Under the pieces are notes generated by a model that had not been told where the DNA came from, made no database searches, and saw nothing but the letters and a program-made list of their open reading frames with translations. This document shows positions 50,464 through 58,578 of a stretch of DNA of 64,000 nt, piece after piece. Position 1 is the first letter of the stretch. Every line of letters starts with the position of its first letter. The position numbers were made by a program, and so were the translations under genes. The stretch comes from Verrucomicrobiaceae bacterium. Its GTDB lineage: Bacteria; Verrucomicrobiota; Verrucomicrobiia; Verrucomicrobiales; Akkermansiaceae. The stretch lies in assembly GCA_027485615.1 (NCBI GenBank), contig JAIXQS010000017.1:29519-93518 (forward strand). The letters run 5' to 3'.

Positions 50464-50763
50464 ACTCTCGAAGGTTTGGACACCGCCAGAGTAACACGAC
50501 GATCCCACCGCGCAAGGCCGATTCATTTAATCGCCATGCCAAATAGAAACCATCACGAACACTGTGACGTAAAGCAAGGGGTGCGCGCCATCCTTCAAGA
50601 GCGAGGTTACTTCATCGAATACGAGGAAGGCTACGGTCATGAGATAGAGAACCCGCCAGCCCGCAAGTCATACCGGGAACTAGATCGCCTGATGCAGATC
50701 CTCGATGAAATCGCCGTCGAGAAACATCGTTGTGAAAATTACGAAGAGAAGGGATCACAGTGA
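50446..50763 (+). CDS. Small hypothetical element protein (start uncertain, possibly 50536)
   Basis: Overlaps the following ATPase ORF by 4 nt. Confidence 0.4.
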   Translation: MGSDKGTLEGLDTARVTRRSHRARPIHLIAMPNRNHHEHCDVKQGVRAILQERGYFIEYEEGYGHEIENPPARKSYRELDRLMQILDEIAVEKHRCENYEEKGSQ

Positions 50764-52340
50764 ACGGATCAACCCGAAATGATAGAGGCGGAACAGTTGA
50801 AAATCCGACCCTTGCCGCCATGGAGGATGCTGCCGTCTATGCCGCGCAATCCCTGATTTATTCATGCGCGGAATACGGATTTCACGAAGGGAACTGGATT
50901 TCCCCAGATGCAATGCCCACAGCCCCCTTGCGGAGCGTGGCACAAGTAGTCTGGGAGCAAGTGACCGCAGGAGTGAAAAAATGGGGGAATATCGTTCCCG
51001 CTTTCGGTGACAACGAACCTATGAGGAGGGCTTTCATCGAGTGTTGCTCGGAAATGGGCTATGCCACGGAGCCGCCCCATTGCGCCCGATACGTGGAGAG
51101 GGTGAAGGGATACCAACTGACATGCCGCCGCCGCGAACTTGGGAGTAAGCTCGTATTGGCCGCATCCGACCCGGAAGAGTGGGAAGCCATCACAGCAGAA
51201 ATCGCCAAGATCGAGAATGAAGCCCACGGCGCATCCCGTTCTCTCATGGAACGGGGAGTGAACCACTACCCCACCGAGACACCGCCGGAAACGATCTTGC
51301 TTGGCAATGGCTGGATGCGCCGGGGAGACGTTGCAACATTCATATCCACAGCCGGAGCTGGGAAGTCGGTTGCCGTCACTCAGGCCGCGATGTGTTGGGG
51401 GCTTGGGTTGCCGTATCTGGGAATCGTGCCGCCGCGCCCGCTCCGTGTGATTTTATTCTCAGGGGAGGATGACGGGGTTACAATCGGGCAATGCCGCGAG
51501 GGCTTGCTTGAACACTCCGAAGCCATCACCGGGCGCAAGCTATCAGCGAAAGACCTGGAGCCGCTCTATCGGATGCTAAGGACGGAATTTATCCGTGAAC
51601 ACGTCGGGCATTCCTTCCATCCCCACCTTGCCACGATGCTACGCGAAGAAGCTGCCGACCTTATAATCGTCAACCCGCTTCTTTCTTACCTTGGCGGGGA
51701 GGTTGTAGGTTGTGTTTCGGAATGGATACGCGCCGGACTTATGCCTATCCTGCAATCCAACGGTTGCGCCAGCCTGCTTGCCCATCACACCCCAAAGCTT
51801 GCCAAGGATGGATGGGAGAACACCGACGACACCTATTCAGGAATCGGAGGGGCGGAAATCGCCAACATTCCCCGGAGTATCCTGACAATGCGTCCAACAG
51901 CGGCCAAGGGGCTTTTCGTGGTGAACGTCTCGAAAAGGCAGACAACCGGATGGAAGGATGATTCCGGGAGCTATTGCGCCCACTACTTCGTAAAGCGCAC
52001 CGATAACCCTGAGCGTCCTGCATGGCTTCCAGTAGGCACGGATGAGGCCGAGGACATGATCGCTGAAGGCAAACCCGCACAGAGCAAGCGACAGGCAGGA
52101 GCAACTAAGAAGGTACAGCACGGCGACGTGGTGAATATCGTCCGCCCCCGCCCGGTGGCACAGCAAGACCTGATTGCCCGTCTCGTCGCCCTTCGGGGAT
52201 GCAGCGAGCGCACAGCCCGCGATGCCATCATCGAGGCCGAGGTTGACGAAATCGAGAGCTTCGATGAACGGAACCCGAAGGGCGGAAAAGCTATCAAATG
52301 GCTACGGATGAACCCCGAACACCCACAACTGGCAAAATGA
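50760..52340 (+). CDS. RepA/RecA-like AAA ATPase (replication helicase-like)
   Basis: FISTAGAGKSVAVTQAAMCWGLGLPYLGIVPPRPLRVILFSGEDD; DLIIVNPLLSYLGG; LLAHHTPK. Confidence 0.75.
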   Translation: MNGSTRNDRGGTVENPTLAAMEDAAVYAAQSLIYSCAEYGFHEGNWISPDAMPTAPLRSVAQVVWEQVTAGVKKWGNIVPAFGDNEPMRRAFIECCSEMGYATEPPHCARYVERVKGYQLTCRRRELGSKLVLAASDPEEWEAITAEIAKIENEAHGASRSLMERGVNHYPTETPPETILLGNGWMRRGDVATFISTAGAGKSVAVTQAAMCWGLGLPYLGIVPPRPLRVILFSGEDDGVTIGQCREGLLEHSEAITGRKLSAKDLEPLYRMLRTEFIREHVGHSFHPHLATMLREEAADLIIVNPLLSYLGGEVVGCVSEWIRAGLMPILQSNGCASLLAHHTPKLAKDGWENTDDTYSGIGGAEIANIPRSILTMRPTAAKGLFVVNVSKRQTTGWKDDSGSYCAHYFVKRTDNPERPAWLPVGTDEAEDMIAEGKPAQSKRQAGATKKVQHGDVVNIVRPRPVAQQDLIARLVALRGCSERTARDAIIEAEVDEIESFDERNPKGGKAIKWLRMNPEHPQLAK

Positions 52341-52440
52341 TTCTGCCACTTGCCATTTACCACTTGCCACTTGAACCGGGAGCAACTGGCAAGCAACCCC
52401 CATATACTAATATGGGGTTGCCACTTGCCACTTGTGACCA
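52322..52440. repeat. Cluster of TTGCCACTTG-type repeats with an ATATGGGG hairpin (possible origin)
   Basis: Repeated GCCACTTG/GCCATTT units in direct and inverted orientation; CCCCATAT-ACTA-ATATGGGG at 52398-52417. Confidence 0.55.
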
Positions 52441-52509
52441 GCCCACGCATGAAACACGAACTCAACATTCGCTAGGAACTCTTCGCCCAATTCTTCGCTG
52501 GCGGTATGA

Positions 52510-53238
52510 TTGCCACCCAAAGTTCGGCCTAGCGATCTGTTCGACGTTGCGCCCGTATCAAAAATGTTTGATGCGCCCTATTTAAATCAAGCGAAGCAAA
52601 TGGTGAACAATCGTCATACGGCCATGAAAGACTCCACAACCAAGACGAAAGGAAAAAAGCCCAATGCGCCTGCAAAGCCACGAGAATTGAGCGTCCGAGT
52701 CCAACGGTTTTGCGAAATACATGTGAGCGGATCAAGTCAGGCAGATGCCTACATTCAAGCCGGGTATAAGGTAAGCAAAGAGGATGCTCGCAAGCACGCT
52801 TCTCGCTTGATGACAAATGATGACGTGAAGAGACACATCGCCACCCTGCGCCAGCCACAGACCAAAGCAGCCCTACGAAAGAAGGAGGACAACCTCCGTT
52901 ACCTCGCGGATGTCATCGGGACGGCACTCGTCAACATCGGCCCGGATAGCCCCCTTTGCGTGGAATTTTCCGAGGAACTTATCGGCGGCGGCAACCGTGG
53001 CAAGCTGCGCCGTGGCAAGGCAGCCAGCGGGAACGAGATCACCGAGGTGCCGATCCTGCGCCGCCGGGTGAAAAAGCCATGCCCTCTCCGTGCCATCGAA
53101 ATTTACTCGAAGCTCCTTGGACACTTCGAGCCTGACCGGGTGGAGATCGAGGCGGGGCCAAAGACGCTCCTGAGCATCAAAGAGCGAGCCGCGCAAGTAT
53201 CGTCCGCTCTCATTAGGAAATACGAATCCGGCCAATGA
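52510..53238 (+). CDS. Terminase small subunit-like protein (Terminase_2 type)
   Basis: RFCEIHVSGSSQADAYIQAGYKVSKEDARKHASRLMTNDDVKRHIATLR; C-terminal AIEIYSKLLGHFEPDRVEIE. Confidence 0.7.
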   Translation: MPPKVRPSDLFDVAPVSKMFDAPYLNQAKQMVNNRHTAMKDSTTKTKGKKPNAPAKPRELSVRVQRFCEIHVSGSSQADAYIQAGYKVSKEDARKHASRLMTNDDVKRHIATLRQPQTKAALRKKEDNLRYLADVIGTALVNIGPDSPLCVEFSEELIGGGNRGKLRRGKAASGNEITEVPILRRRVKKPCPLRAIEIYSKLLGHFEPDRVEIEAGPKTLLSIKERAAQVSSALIRKYESGQ

Positions 53239-53438
53239 TCGAGATCCCAGAAATCGTCCAGCGATTCCGCCACATGCTCGATACGAGCAGCGAGGAAGAA
53301 CTGGAGGCACTGGACTACAACTCGCCGGCAGTTCGCTTCGCGCTTTGTCTGGAGATCAAGGAAAAGAACGCCAAGTGGATCCGGCCAGAGCCGAACGTCC
53401 TCCAGTTCCTAATCGAACGTAGCAAATACGACTGTTGA
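53235..53438 (+). CDS. Small hypothetical protein
   Basis: 67-aa ORF overlapping both neighbours by 4 nt. Confidence 0.45.
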   Translation: MIEIPEIVQRFRHMLDTSSEEELEALDYNSPAVRFALCLEIKEKNAKWIRPEPNVLQFLIERSKYDC

Positions 53439-54004
53439 ACAACGGCCAATCCACAATGAAAGCTAAGACTTCAAAGAAAATGACAGCAGACAAGAAGCCA
53501 GCAACTGGCCAACCAACTGCGCGGAAAAGAGGCCGAGAGTTCACATGGACTGACGAGAACATCGCCGAGTATTGCGGACTGATAGCATCAGGTCTTGGAA
53601 TCATAAACATCGGCAAAGAGCATGGATTCCCGCACCCAACAACCGTATACCGCAAGATGGCCGAAGACCCGCACTTCGCTACACGTATCGCGCGTGCGCG
53701 GGAGTGCCAGCAAGAGCGCGAAATGGATCACTGCATCGAACTTGCTGATTCCGCAACCCCGGAGAATTACAACGTCAAAAAGCTCCAAATTTGGGCGAGG
53801 CAATGGAGAGCGTCCAAACTCGCTCCGAAGCGGTATGGCGACAAACTCGACATGACCACCCGCGCCGAGACGCCGCAAGTCACGCGGGAGGACATGATCG
53901 AGATGATGCGGAAATCTCCATCATACCTCGCCCAGATCGAGGAGATGATTGCGGATGCTAAGAAACCAGTCGCCCAGCAGGATACAAAGTCACAAGAGAC
54001 GTAG
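53435..54004 (+). CDS. Second terminase small subunit-like protein
   Basis: IAEYCGLIASGLGIINIGKEHGFPHPTTVYRKMAEDPHFATRIARARECQQ...APKRYGDKLDM. Confidence 0.65.
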   Translation: MNNGQSTMKAKTSKKMTADKKPATGQPTARKRGREFTWTDENIAEYCGLIASGLGIINIGKEHGFPHPTTVYRKMAEDPHFATRIARARECQQEREMDHCIELADSATPENYNVKKLQIWARQWRASKLAPKRYGDKLDMTTRAETPQVTREDMIEMMRKSPSYLAQIEEMIADAKKPVAQQDTKSQET

Positions 54005-54027
54005 CCCAACGCAATGCTGCCGAGTCC

Positions 54028-54315
54028 ATGACAAAACCTGACATTGCGGCACGGGTGGCAGATCTGAGAATGCCGCACACCGCCTCCGCAGCACTCACCA
54101 AGGCTCGCAAGCACGAGTTGCTTATGCAGATTGCCGAAAACCCCCAAGCCCCCCTCACAGCCCGTATCAGCGCAATGGCGGAGGATTCCAAACTCGCCGG
54201 CCACTACGCTCCAGAAAAACACGAGATCGATGATGCTAGCGCCCGAATCAAAAGCGCACGGGAACGCGCCCTTGACATCGCCTCGCCGCTCAACCTGCTC
54301 GCCAAGAAAATCTGA
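54028..54315 (+). CDS. Small protein resembling a terminase-small-type segment
   Basis: ELLMQIAENPQAPLTARISAMAEDSKLAGHYAPEKHEI. Confidence 0.45.
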   Translation: MTKPDIAARVADLRMPHTASAALTKARKHELLMQIAENPQAPLTARISAMAEDSKLAGHYAPEKHEIDDASARIKSARERALDIASPLNLLAKKI

Positions 54316-54512
54316 CCAGTATCATGCGTTGCCAAAACATTGGGATTCGAAAACCTTCGGATTGGCCAGAAAGAAGTTTGAGGGGATTCCCTTGCTATGT
54401 CATGCCGACGCCGTGCAGATGGAGGTGAGTCATGCAGAAGCGCTCAGAGCACAAGGCTGCGCGGTCTGGCAGAAATGAGGCCTACTGGTCGGGTCAGACG
54501 CGGTGTCCATGC

Positions 54513-55061
54513 CTATCGGGGCGTGCCGTTTGGTGGAGTCGGCACACGCACCGGACTCTGACACTTCCCGCTGCCTGAGCTACTGCTAACCACGCGACCC
54601 GAAGCATCGCGTCGAGTGGTGGTCATGGTGCCGGTGCCTTGGGTGCTTTCGGTTCCGGTCAACCGCCCTGAAGCGTCGCGATACTGGGTGCGGCTGCCAT
54701 TGCCCGAGGATTTGCTCGTGGTGGCGCTGCCCGACGTGCGACCGCTCGCATCCCGGTATGTGGTGCGGGACGAACCGGATGAACTGCCCTGCGTGGTCGC
54801 CGATCCTGTAGCCCTTCCGCTGGCATCACGGTAAGTGGTTTGCCCACCGCCGCCCGCGCTTACCTGGGTCGTAGCAGTTCCGATTACACGCCCGGAAGCA
54901 TCGCGGATCACCGCTCGCTCCGTGCTGCCTGCCTGCTTTTGGCGCTCGATGGTCTGAACCACGCGCCCCGAAGCGTCACGAACCACCTCCCGGCAGGTCT
55001 GTGCGCGTGAAACTGTGGAGAGAACGAATAACAACAGGGTAGGGAGCAGGATGGCCTTCAT
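54513..55061 (-). CDS. Secreted RDASGR tandem-repeat protein
   Basis: Signal MKAILLPTLLLFVLSTVSRA, then about six YRDASGR(x)(x)GSATT repeats. Confidence 0.7.
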   Translation of the reverse strand: MKAILLPTLLLFVLSTVSRAQTCREVVRDASGRVVQTIERQKQAGSTERAVIRDASGRVIGTATTQVSAGGGGQTTYRDASGRATGSATTQGSSSGSSRTTYRDASGRTSGSATTSKSSGNGSRTQYRDASGRLTGTESTQGTGTMTTTRRDASGRVVSSSSGSGKCQSPVRVPTPPNGTPR

Positions 55062-55371
55062 GCAGGGATGGACGGGCGGGAAGGGGATTTATTCGATCTT
55101 GGGAAGAAATAAGCAGCCTTCGATTCAACTCCATCTTCGGCTTCCGCTCGGACGACAAAGGTATCCACACCAGCCGCACGATGATACTGGCGGAACTAAG
55201 CGCTCTTCTGGCTGAATAACCTTGAGAGAACCCCCGCTTGTTTGGTCAACTGGGCCAGAGGTGGAATTTCGGGTTCACTGGAAAATCTCATTTTTTCGTA
55301 GCCTGACCCCGTAGATGTCCCACCCCGCCTGCTACAGCTGGCCGCAAGAACAGCAATCTCCGTAACTCCCC

Positions 55372-55644
55372 ATGGGCCTTTTCTACCGCAAATCCGTCAA
55401 ACTAGGACCGTTCAGGGTGAACCTGAGCGGCTCTGGCATCGGCTATTCCGTGGGCGGTCGGGGATTCCGGGTCGGCAAGAGTTCGCGCGGCCGGAACTAC
55501 ACGGCTTTCAGCATCCCCGGCACCGGCGTAGGCTACCGCAGCAGCAGCAAAGGCAGCGGCAAAGGCTGTGGCTGCCTGATTCTCATCACGGCCATCCCCT
55601 CCTCACTCGCACTGTCCCACTGGATCCTCACCTCACTGATATGA
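55372..55644 (+). CDS. DUF4236-like protein
   Basis: MGLFYRKSVKLGPFRVNLSGSGIGYSVGGRGFRVGKSSRGRNYTAFSIPGTGVGYR. Confidence 0.75.
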   Translation: MGLFYRKSVKLGPFRVNLSGSGIGYSVGGRGFRVGKSSRGRNYTAFSIPGTGVGYRSSSKGSGKGCGCLILITAIPSSLALSHWILTSLI

Positions 55645-55943
55645 ACCTCACCTGGAAACGCACCCTCCGCACACCCTCGTCCGAACGATTTCTCGCCCAG
55701 CGCGGCGGGAATGATGTCGCGGCGGTGGATCTCCACTACCTCGCCAATGGCACGATCGCCGGCACGGTCATCATCCTCAAAGGCTCCGGCCTCGATGAAT
55801 CGAACATCCAGCCCCTTCTCTCCTCCTTTGACGACGAGTTCCTCCCCGATGTAGACCTTGAGCACGGCAACCTCACCTACACCGTCGTCCTCGGCGAGGT
55901 GCTGGGAAACTGGGAGGCGGAAAAACCGTCGATGGGGGCTTGA
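55641..55943 (+). CDS. Hypothetical protein translationally coupled to the DUF4236-like gene
   Basis: Overlapping ORF, 100 aa. Confidence 0.5.
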   Translation: MNLTWKRTLRTPSSERFLAQRGGNDVAAVDLHYLANGTIAGTVIILKGSGLDESNIQPLLSSFDDEFLPDVDLEHGNLTYTVVLGEVLGNWEAEKPSMGA

Positions 55944-56141
55944 TCATTCCGCCCGTCAACCAATGCCTATGAAAAATCAATCTCAGCCATTTGGAAAAAA
56001 ACCGGCCTCTGCGATCCCTCCGACGTCCTCAACCTCCACGCCCACCGATCTTCCACTTCATAGCCGTCAGCCGCGCCCGGCAGTTGCTGGCGGTGGTCGA
56101 AAATGGCGCATTTTGTCCTAATCGCTTAACGCCTACAAACC

Positions 56142-56720
56142 ATGGAAACATTTGCCCCCGGCGATCGTGTTGTCGCCATCAATACCGACTTATCAGCCCC
56201 GATCTGCCGAATGGAATCCTTGCCGGATGCGTACTCCTTCCCCGACGGGCCGCTGAATGAAAAAACCGTCTACCACGTGGAAAAAGTCAGGTCGGCGGCG
56301 GATGGACATCAGGGTCTCTTCATCACGGGTATCAGGGTCTTCGTTGGAAAACACCACGTGCCCTGGGATAGCAGCCGTTTCCGCAAGGTGGATTTCCTCA
56401 AAGGCCACGTGCCGAAGAAGCGCCGCCGGAAAGTTCCCGAAGCCCAAGGTCATCCCCCGCATCTCCGAGTTCTGGAAGGATCCCGAAGCATTCCGGGGAA
56501 CGGTCGGATGAAAAGCGACTGTAGTTCCCCAATTACAATCATGGATTTGACCTTTGGTGGGAATCATCACTTGCGGGTCATTCATCCGTTTCGCTATGTA
56601 TGGCAGTGGAAAATCAACCGAAAGCCCCATCGAAATTCGCGAACCCAGTATTTTCTAAATCCGGCCTCGAACTCTATGGTCACACCGCAAATCCCAGTTT
56701 CCCTAACGAACCATGAATGA
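56142..56720 (+). CDS. Hypothetical protein, possible frameshift near 56430
   Basis: Plausible N-terminal half; another frame (56257..56511) continues with PKPKVIPRISEFWKDPEAFRGTVG. Confidence 0.35.
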   Translation: METFAPGDRVVAINTDLSAPICRMESLPDAYSFPDGPLNEKTVYHVEKVRSAADGHQGLFITGIRVFVGKHHVPWDSSRFRKVDFLKGHVPKKRRRKVPEAQGHPPHLRVLEGSRSIPGNGRMKSDCSSPITIMDLTFGGNHHLRVIHPFRYVWQWKINRKPHRNSRTQYFLNPASNSMVTPQIPVSLTNHE

Positions 56721-57219
56721 CCTGATCCACCAACTGATTCAGCTCAGGCTCTGTGTGGCGTCCCTTGGCCAAAGGGACAACGCTGGCTGGTGGGATTGCG
56801 AGTTTCTCGACGAAGCAGGCCTTGAATCCCTCGACTACAACTTTCCCAAGTCACCTTTGGCCGCCGGATTCACCGCCACCTGCCTGGCCGCCAAGGGCTT
56901 GCATGACGAGCGGATCGGACGCACTGGTGTCACCCACTTGTTCCGCCTGGAGCCGGAATTGGAAATGCTGGTTCAGCGGGCAGCCTCCCGGGATGCTGGC
57001 GAGATGCTCCGCGGACTTCCATTGGATCGTGCCTCGCGCATGGCAGACTTGGCCGGATTGGCCGGCGAGGAGATCGACACACCGGAAGGCCCTGTCCAGA
57101 TCGGCCTGCTTCCGGAACTCGCCACCCAGCGCGGCGTTGCCGAAATGGCACGGCATTATAAGGCGGGTTTTCGTCTGGGGCTTCGAGTTTTCCCTTATTT
57201 TGCCGCCCGCAGGCCATGA
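56713..57219 (+). CDS. brxE: BrxE-family BREX protein
   Basis: LIQLRLCVASLGQRDNAGWWDCEFL...LEPELEMLVQR; first gene of the coupled BREX operon. Confidence 0.7.
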   Translation: MNDLIHQLIQLRLCVASLGQRDNAGWWDCEFLDEAGLESLDYNFPKSPLAAGFTATCLAAKGLHDERIGRTGVTHLFRLEPELEMLVQRAASRDAGEMLRGLPLDRASRMADLAGLAGEEIDTPEGPVQIGLLPELATQRGVAEMARHYKAGFRLGLRVFPYFAARRP

Positions 57220-58010
57220 CCGATTCCCATCTCGCCCCCTACACCACCAACCTGTCCAAGGCTCAGGGACTGGTTTCAGAAACCATGGAGTTGCTGCCCC
57301 TCTGGCAGCCGGGAATGAGTGCGGCGGATCTGAAGAATATCGTCAAGCAAACCGGCGCGCTCGGACGCGCCACGGATACCCGGATCACCGACATCGTCAG
57401 CCGCGGGTTCGCCCAGCGTTACCTCATCGAGGACGGCCGGCCAGCTACATGGCTCAAGCGCCTGGTGGAAGCTGGCTTGAACCGTAGTGCCGTACATCAG
57501 ATCCTCTTCCTCTACACAGCACGCCACAATGAGGTCTTTCATGATTTCGTAACCGGCGTTTTCTGGCGCAAGGCGCTTTCAGACACCGGTGAGGTGACCA
57601 AGGAGGATGCCCGGGATTTCCTCGAACGCGCCACAGCCTCTGGGCGGATCGCCCCGCGTTGGGCGGACAGCATGATGGAGCGGGTGTCCCGTTACCTTTT
57701 GGGAACGCTCGAAGACTTCCGGATGATCCGTGAGAACCGTCATGGTCGCCGGCAGGCGCAACCCCCGGTCATCATGTCGGAAACCGCGCTTTTCCTCGCC
57801 CACGACCTCCACTTTCATGGCGTCGAGGATCGCAACATCCCCGTTCACAAGGACTGGCTCTTGTTCGGCCTGATGCCTGCGGATGTGATTTCTATCTTGG
57901 AAAAGGAGGCATCCCGCGGCCACCTGGAGATCCAGAACGCCGGCCAACTCTTGCGGATCGAATGGAAATACCCGGACATAGAACAAGTCATCGATGCACT
58001 CACTCACTGA
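57216..58010 (+). CDS. brxA: BrxA (DUF1819-type) BREX protein
   Basis: YTTNLSKAQGLVSETMELLPLWQPGMSAADLKNIV; start overlaps brxE stop by 4 nt. Confidence 0.82.
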   Translation: MTDSHLAPYTTNLSKAQGLVSETMELLPLWQPGMSAADLKNIVKQTGALGRATDTRITDIVSRGFAQRYLIEDGRPATWLKRLVEAGLNRSAVHQILFLYTARHNEVFHDFVTGVFWRKALSDTGEVTKEDARDFLERATASGRIAPRWADSMMERVSRYLLGTLEDFRMIRENRHGRRQAQPPVIMSETALFLAHDLHFHGVEDRNIPVHKDWLLFGLMPADVISILEKEASRGHLEIQNAGQLLRIEWKYPDIEQVIDALTH

Positions 58011-58569
58011 AAAATTCAACGAGCTTCGGCAACACCTCAAAGGCGGCGTCAGCTCCATGAAACAGACGGGCTTTGATCCGGTCTATTACATCGTTTTCCC
58101 GGCGGAGGAGATCCTGCAGGCCAAGCTCATGCTGCCCCAGATCATTGCCCAGCTGAAGCTCGATGGCTACCAGCCGCGAGTCCTGTCGCTCACCGTCATG
58201 CTCAACGAGTGGTTCCGCTCCCACAAACTGCGGGCCGCATGGCAGGCAGGACTGCAGGATGCGGATGATCCCCGCCAGCAATTCCAGCAAACCTTTTCCA
58301 CCAAGCTGGAAAAGGAGCGCATCGTGGCAGACGCGATCCTGGCCGAGTTGGAGTCCTCGCGCAACGAACCCGGAGGCATGCTCATCATCACCGACATCGA
58401 GGCGTTGCACCCATTTCTCCACATCAGCGGCATTGAGCAGCAGCTCAACGGCAAATTCTGCGTGCCCACCGTGGTGCTCTATCCCGGCACTCGCGGAGGC
58501 TTCCACAGCCTACGGTTCCTCGGTATCCACAAGGAAAACGGCAACTACCGCTCCATTCACATCGGCTGA
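57994..58569 (+). CDS. brxB: BrxB (DUF1788-type) BREX protein
   Basis: PVYYIVFPAEEILQAKLMLPQIIAQL...CVPTVVLYPGTRGGFHSLRFLGIHKENGNYRSIHIG. Confidence 0.85.
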   Translation: MHSLTEKFNELRQHLKGGVSSMKQTGFDPVYYIVFPAEEILQAKLMLPQIIAQLKLDGYQPRVLSLTVMLNEWFRSHKLRAAWQAGLQDADDPRQQFQQTFSTKLEKERIVADAILAELESSRNEPGGMLIITDIEALHPFLHISGIEQQLNGKFCVPTVVLYPGTRGGFHSLRFLGIHKENGNYRSIHIG

Positions 58570-58578
58570 TCCACCATC

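Noticed and set aside
54513-55061. CRISPR-like array from regular repeats
   Set aside because: Repeats are in frame within a signal-peptide ORF and spacers are also similar; a protein repeat.
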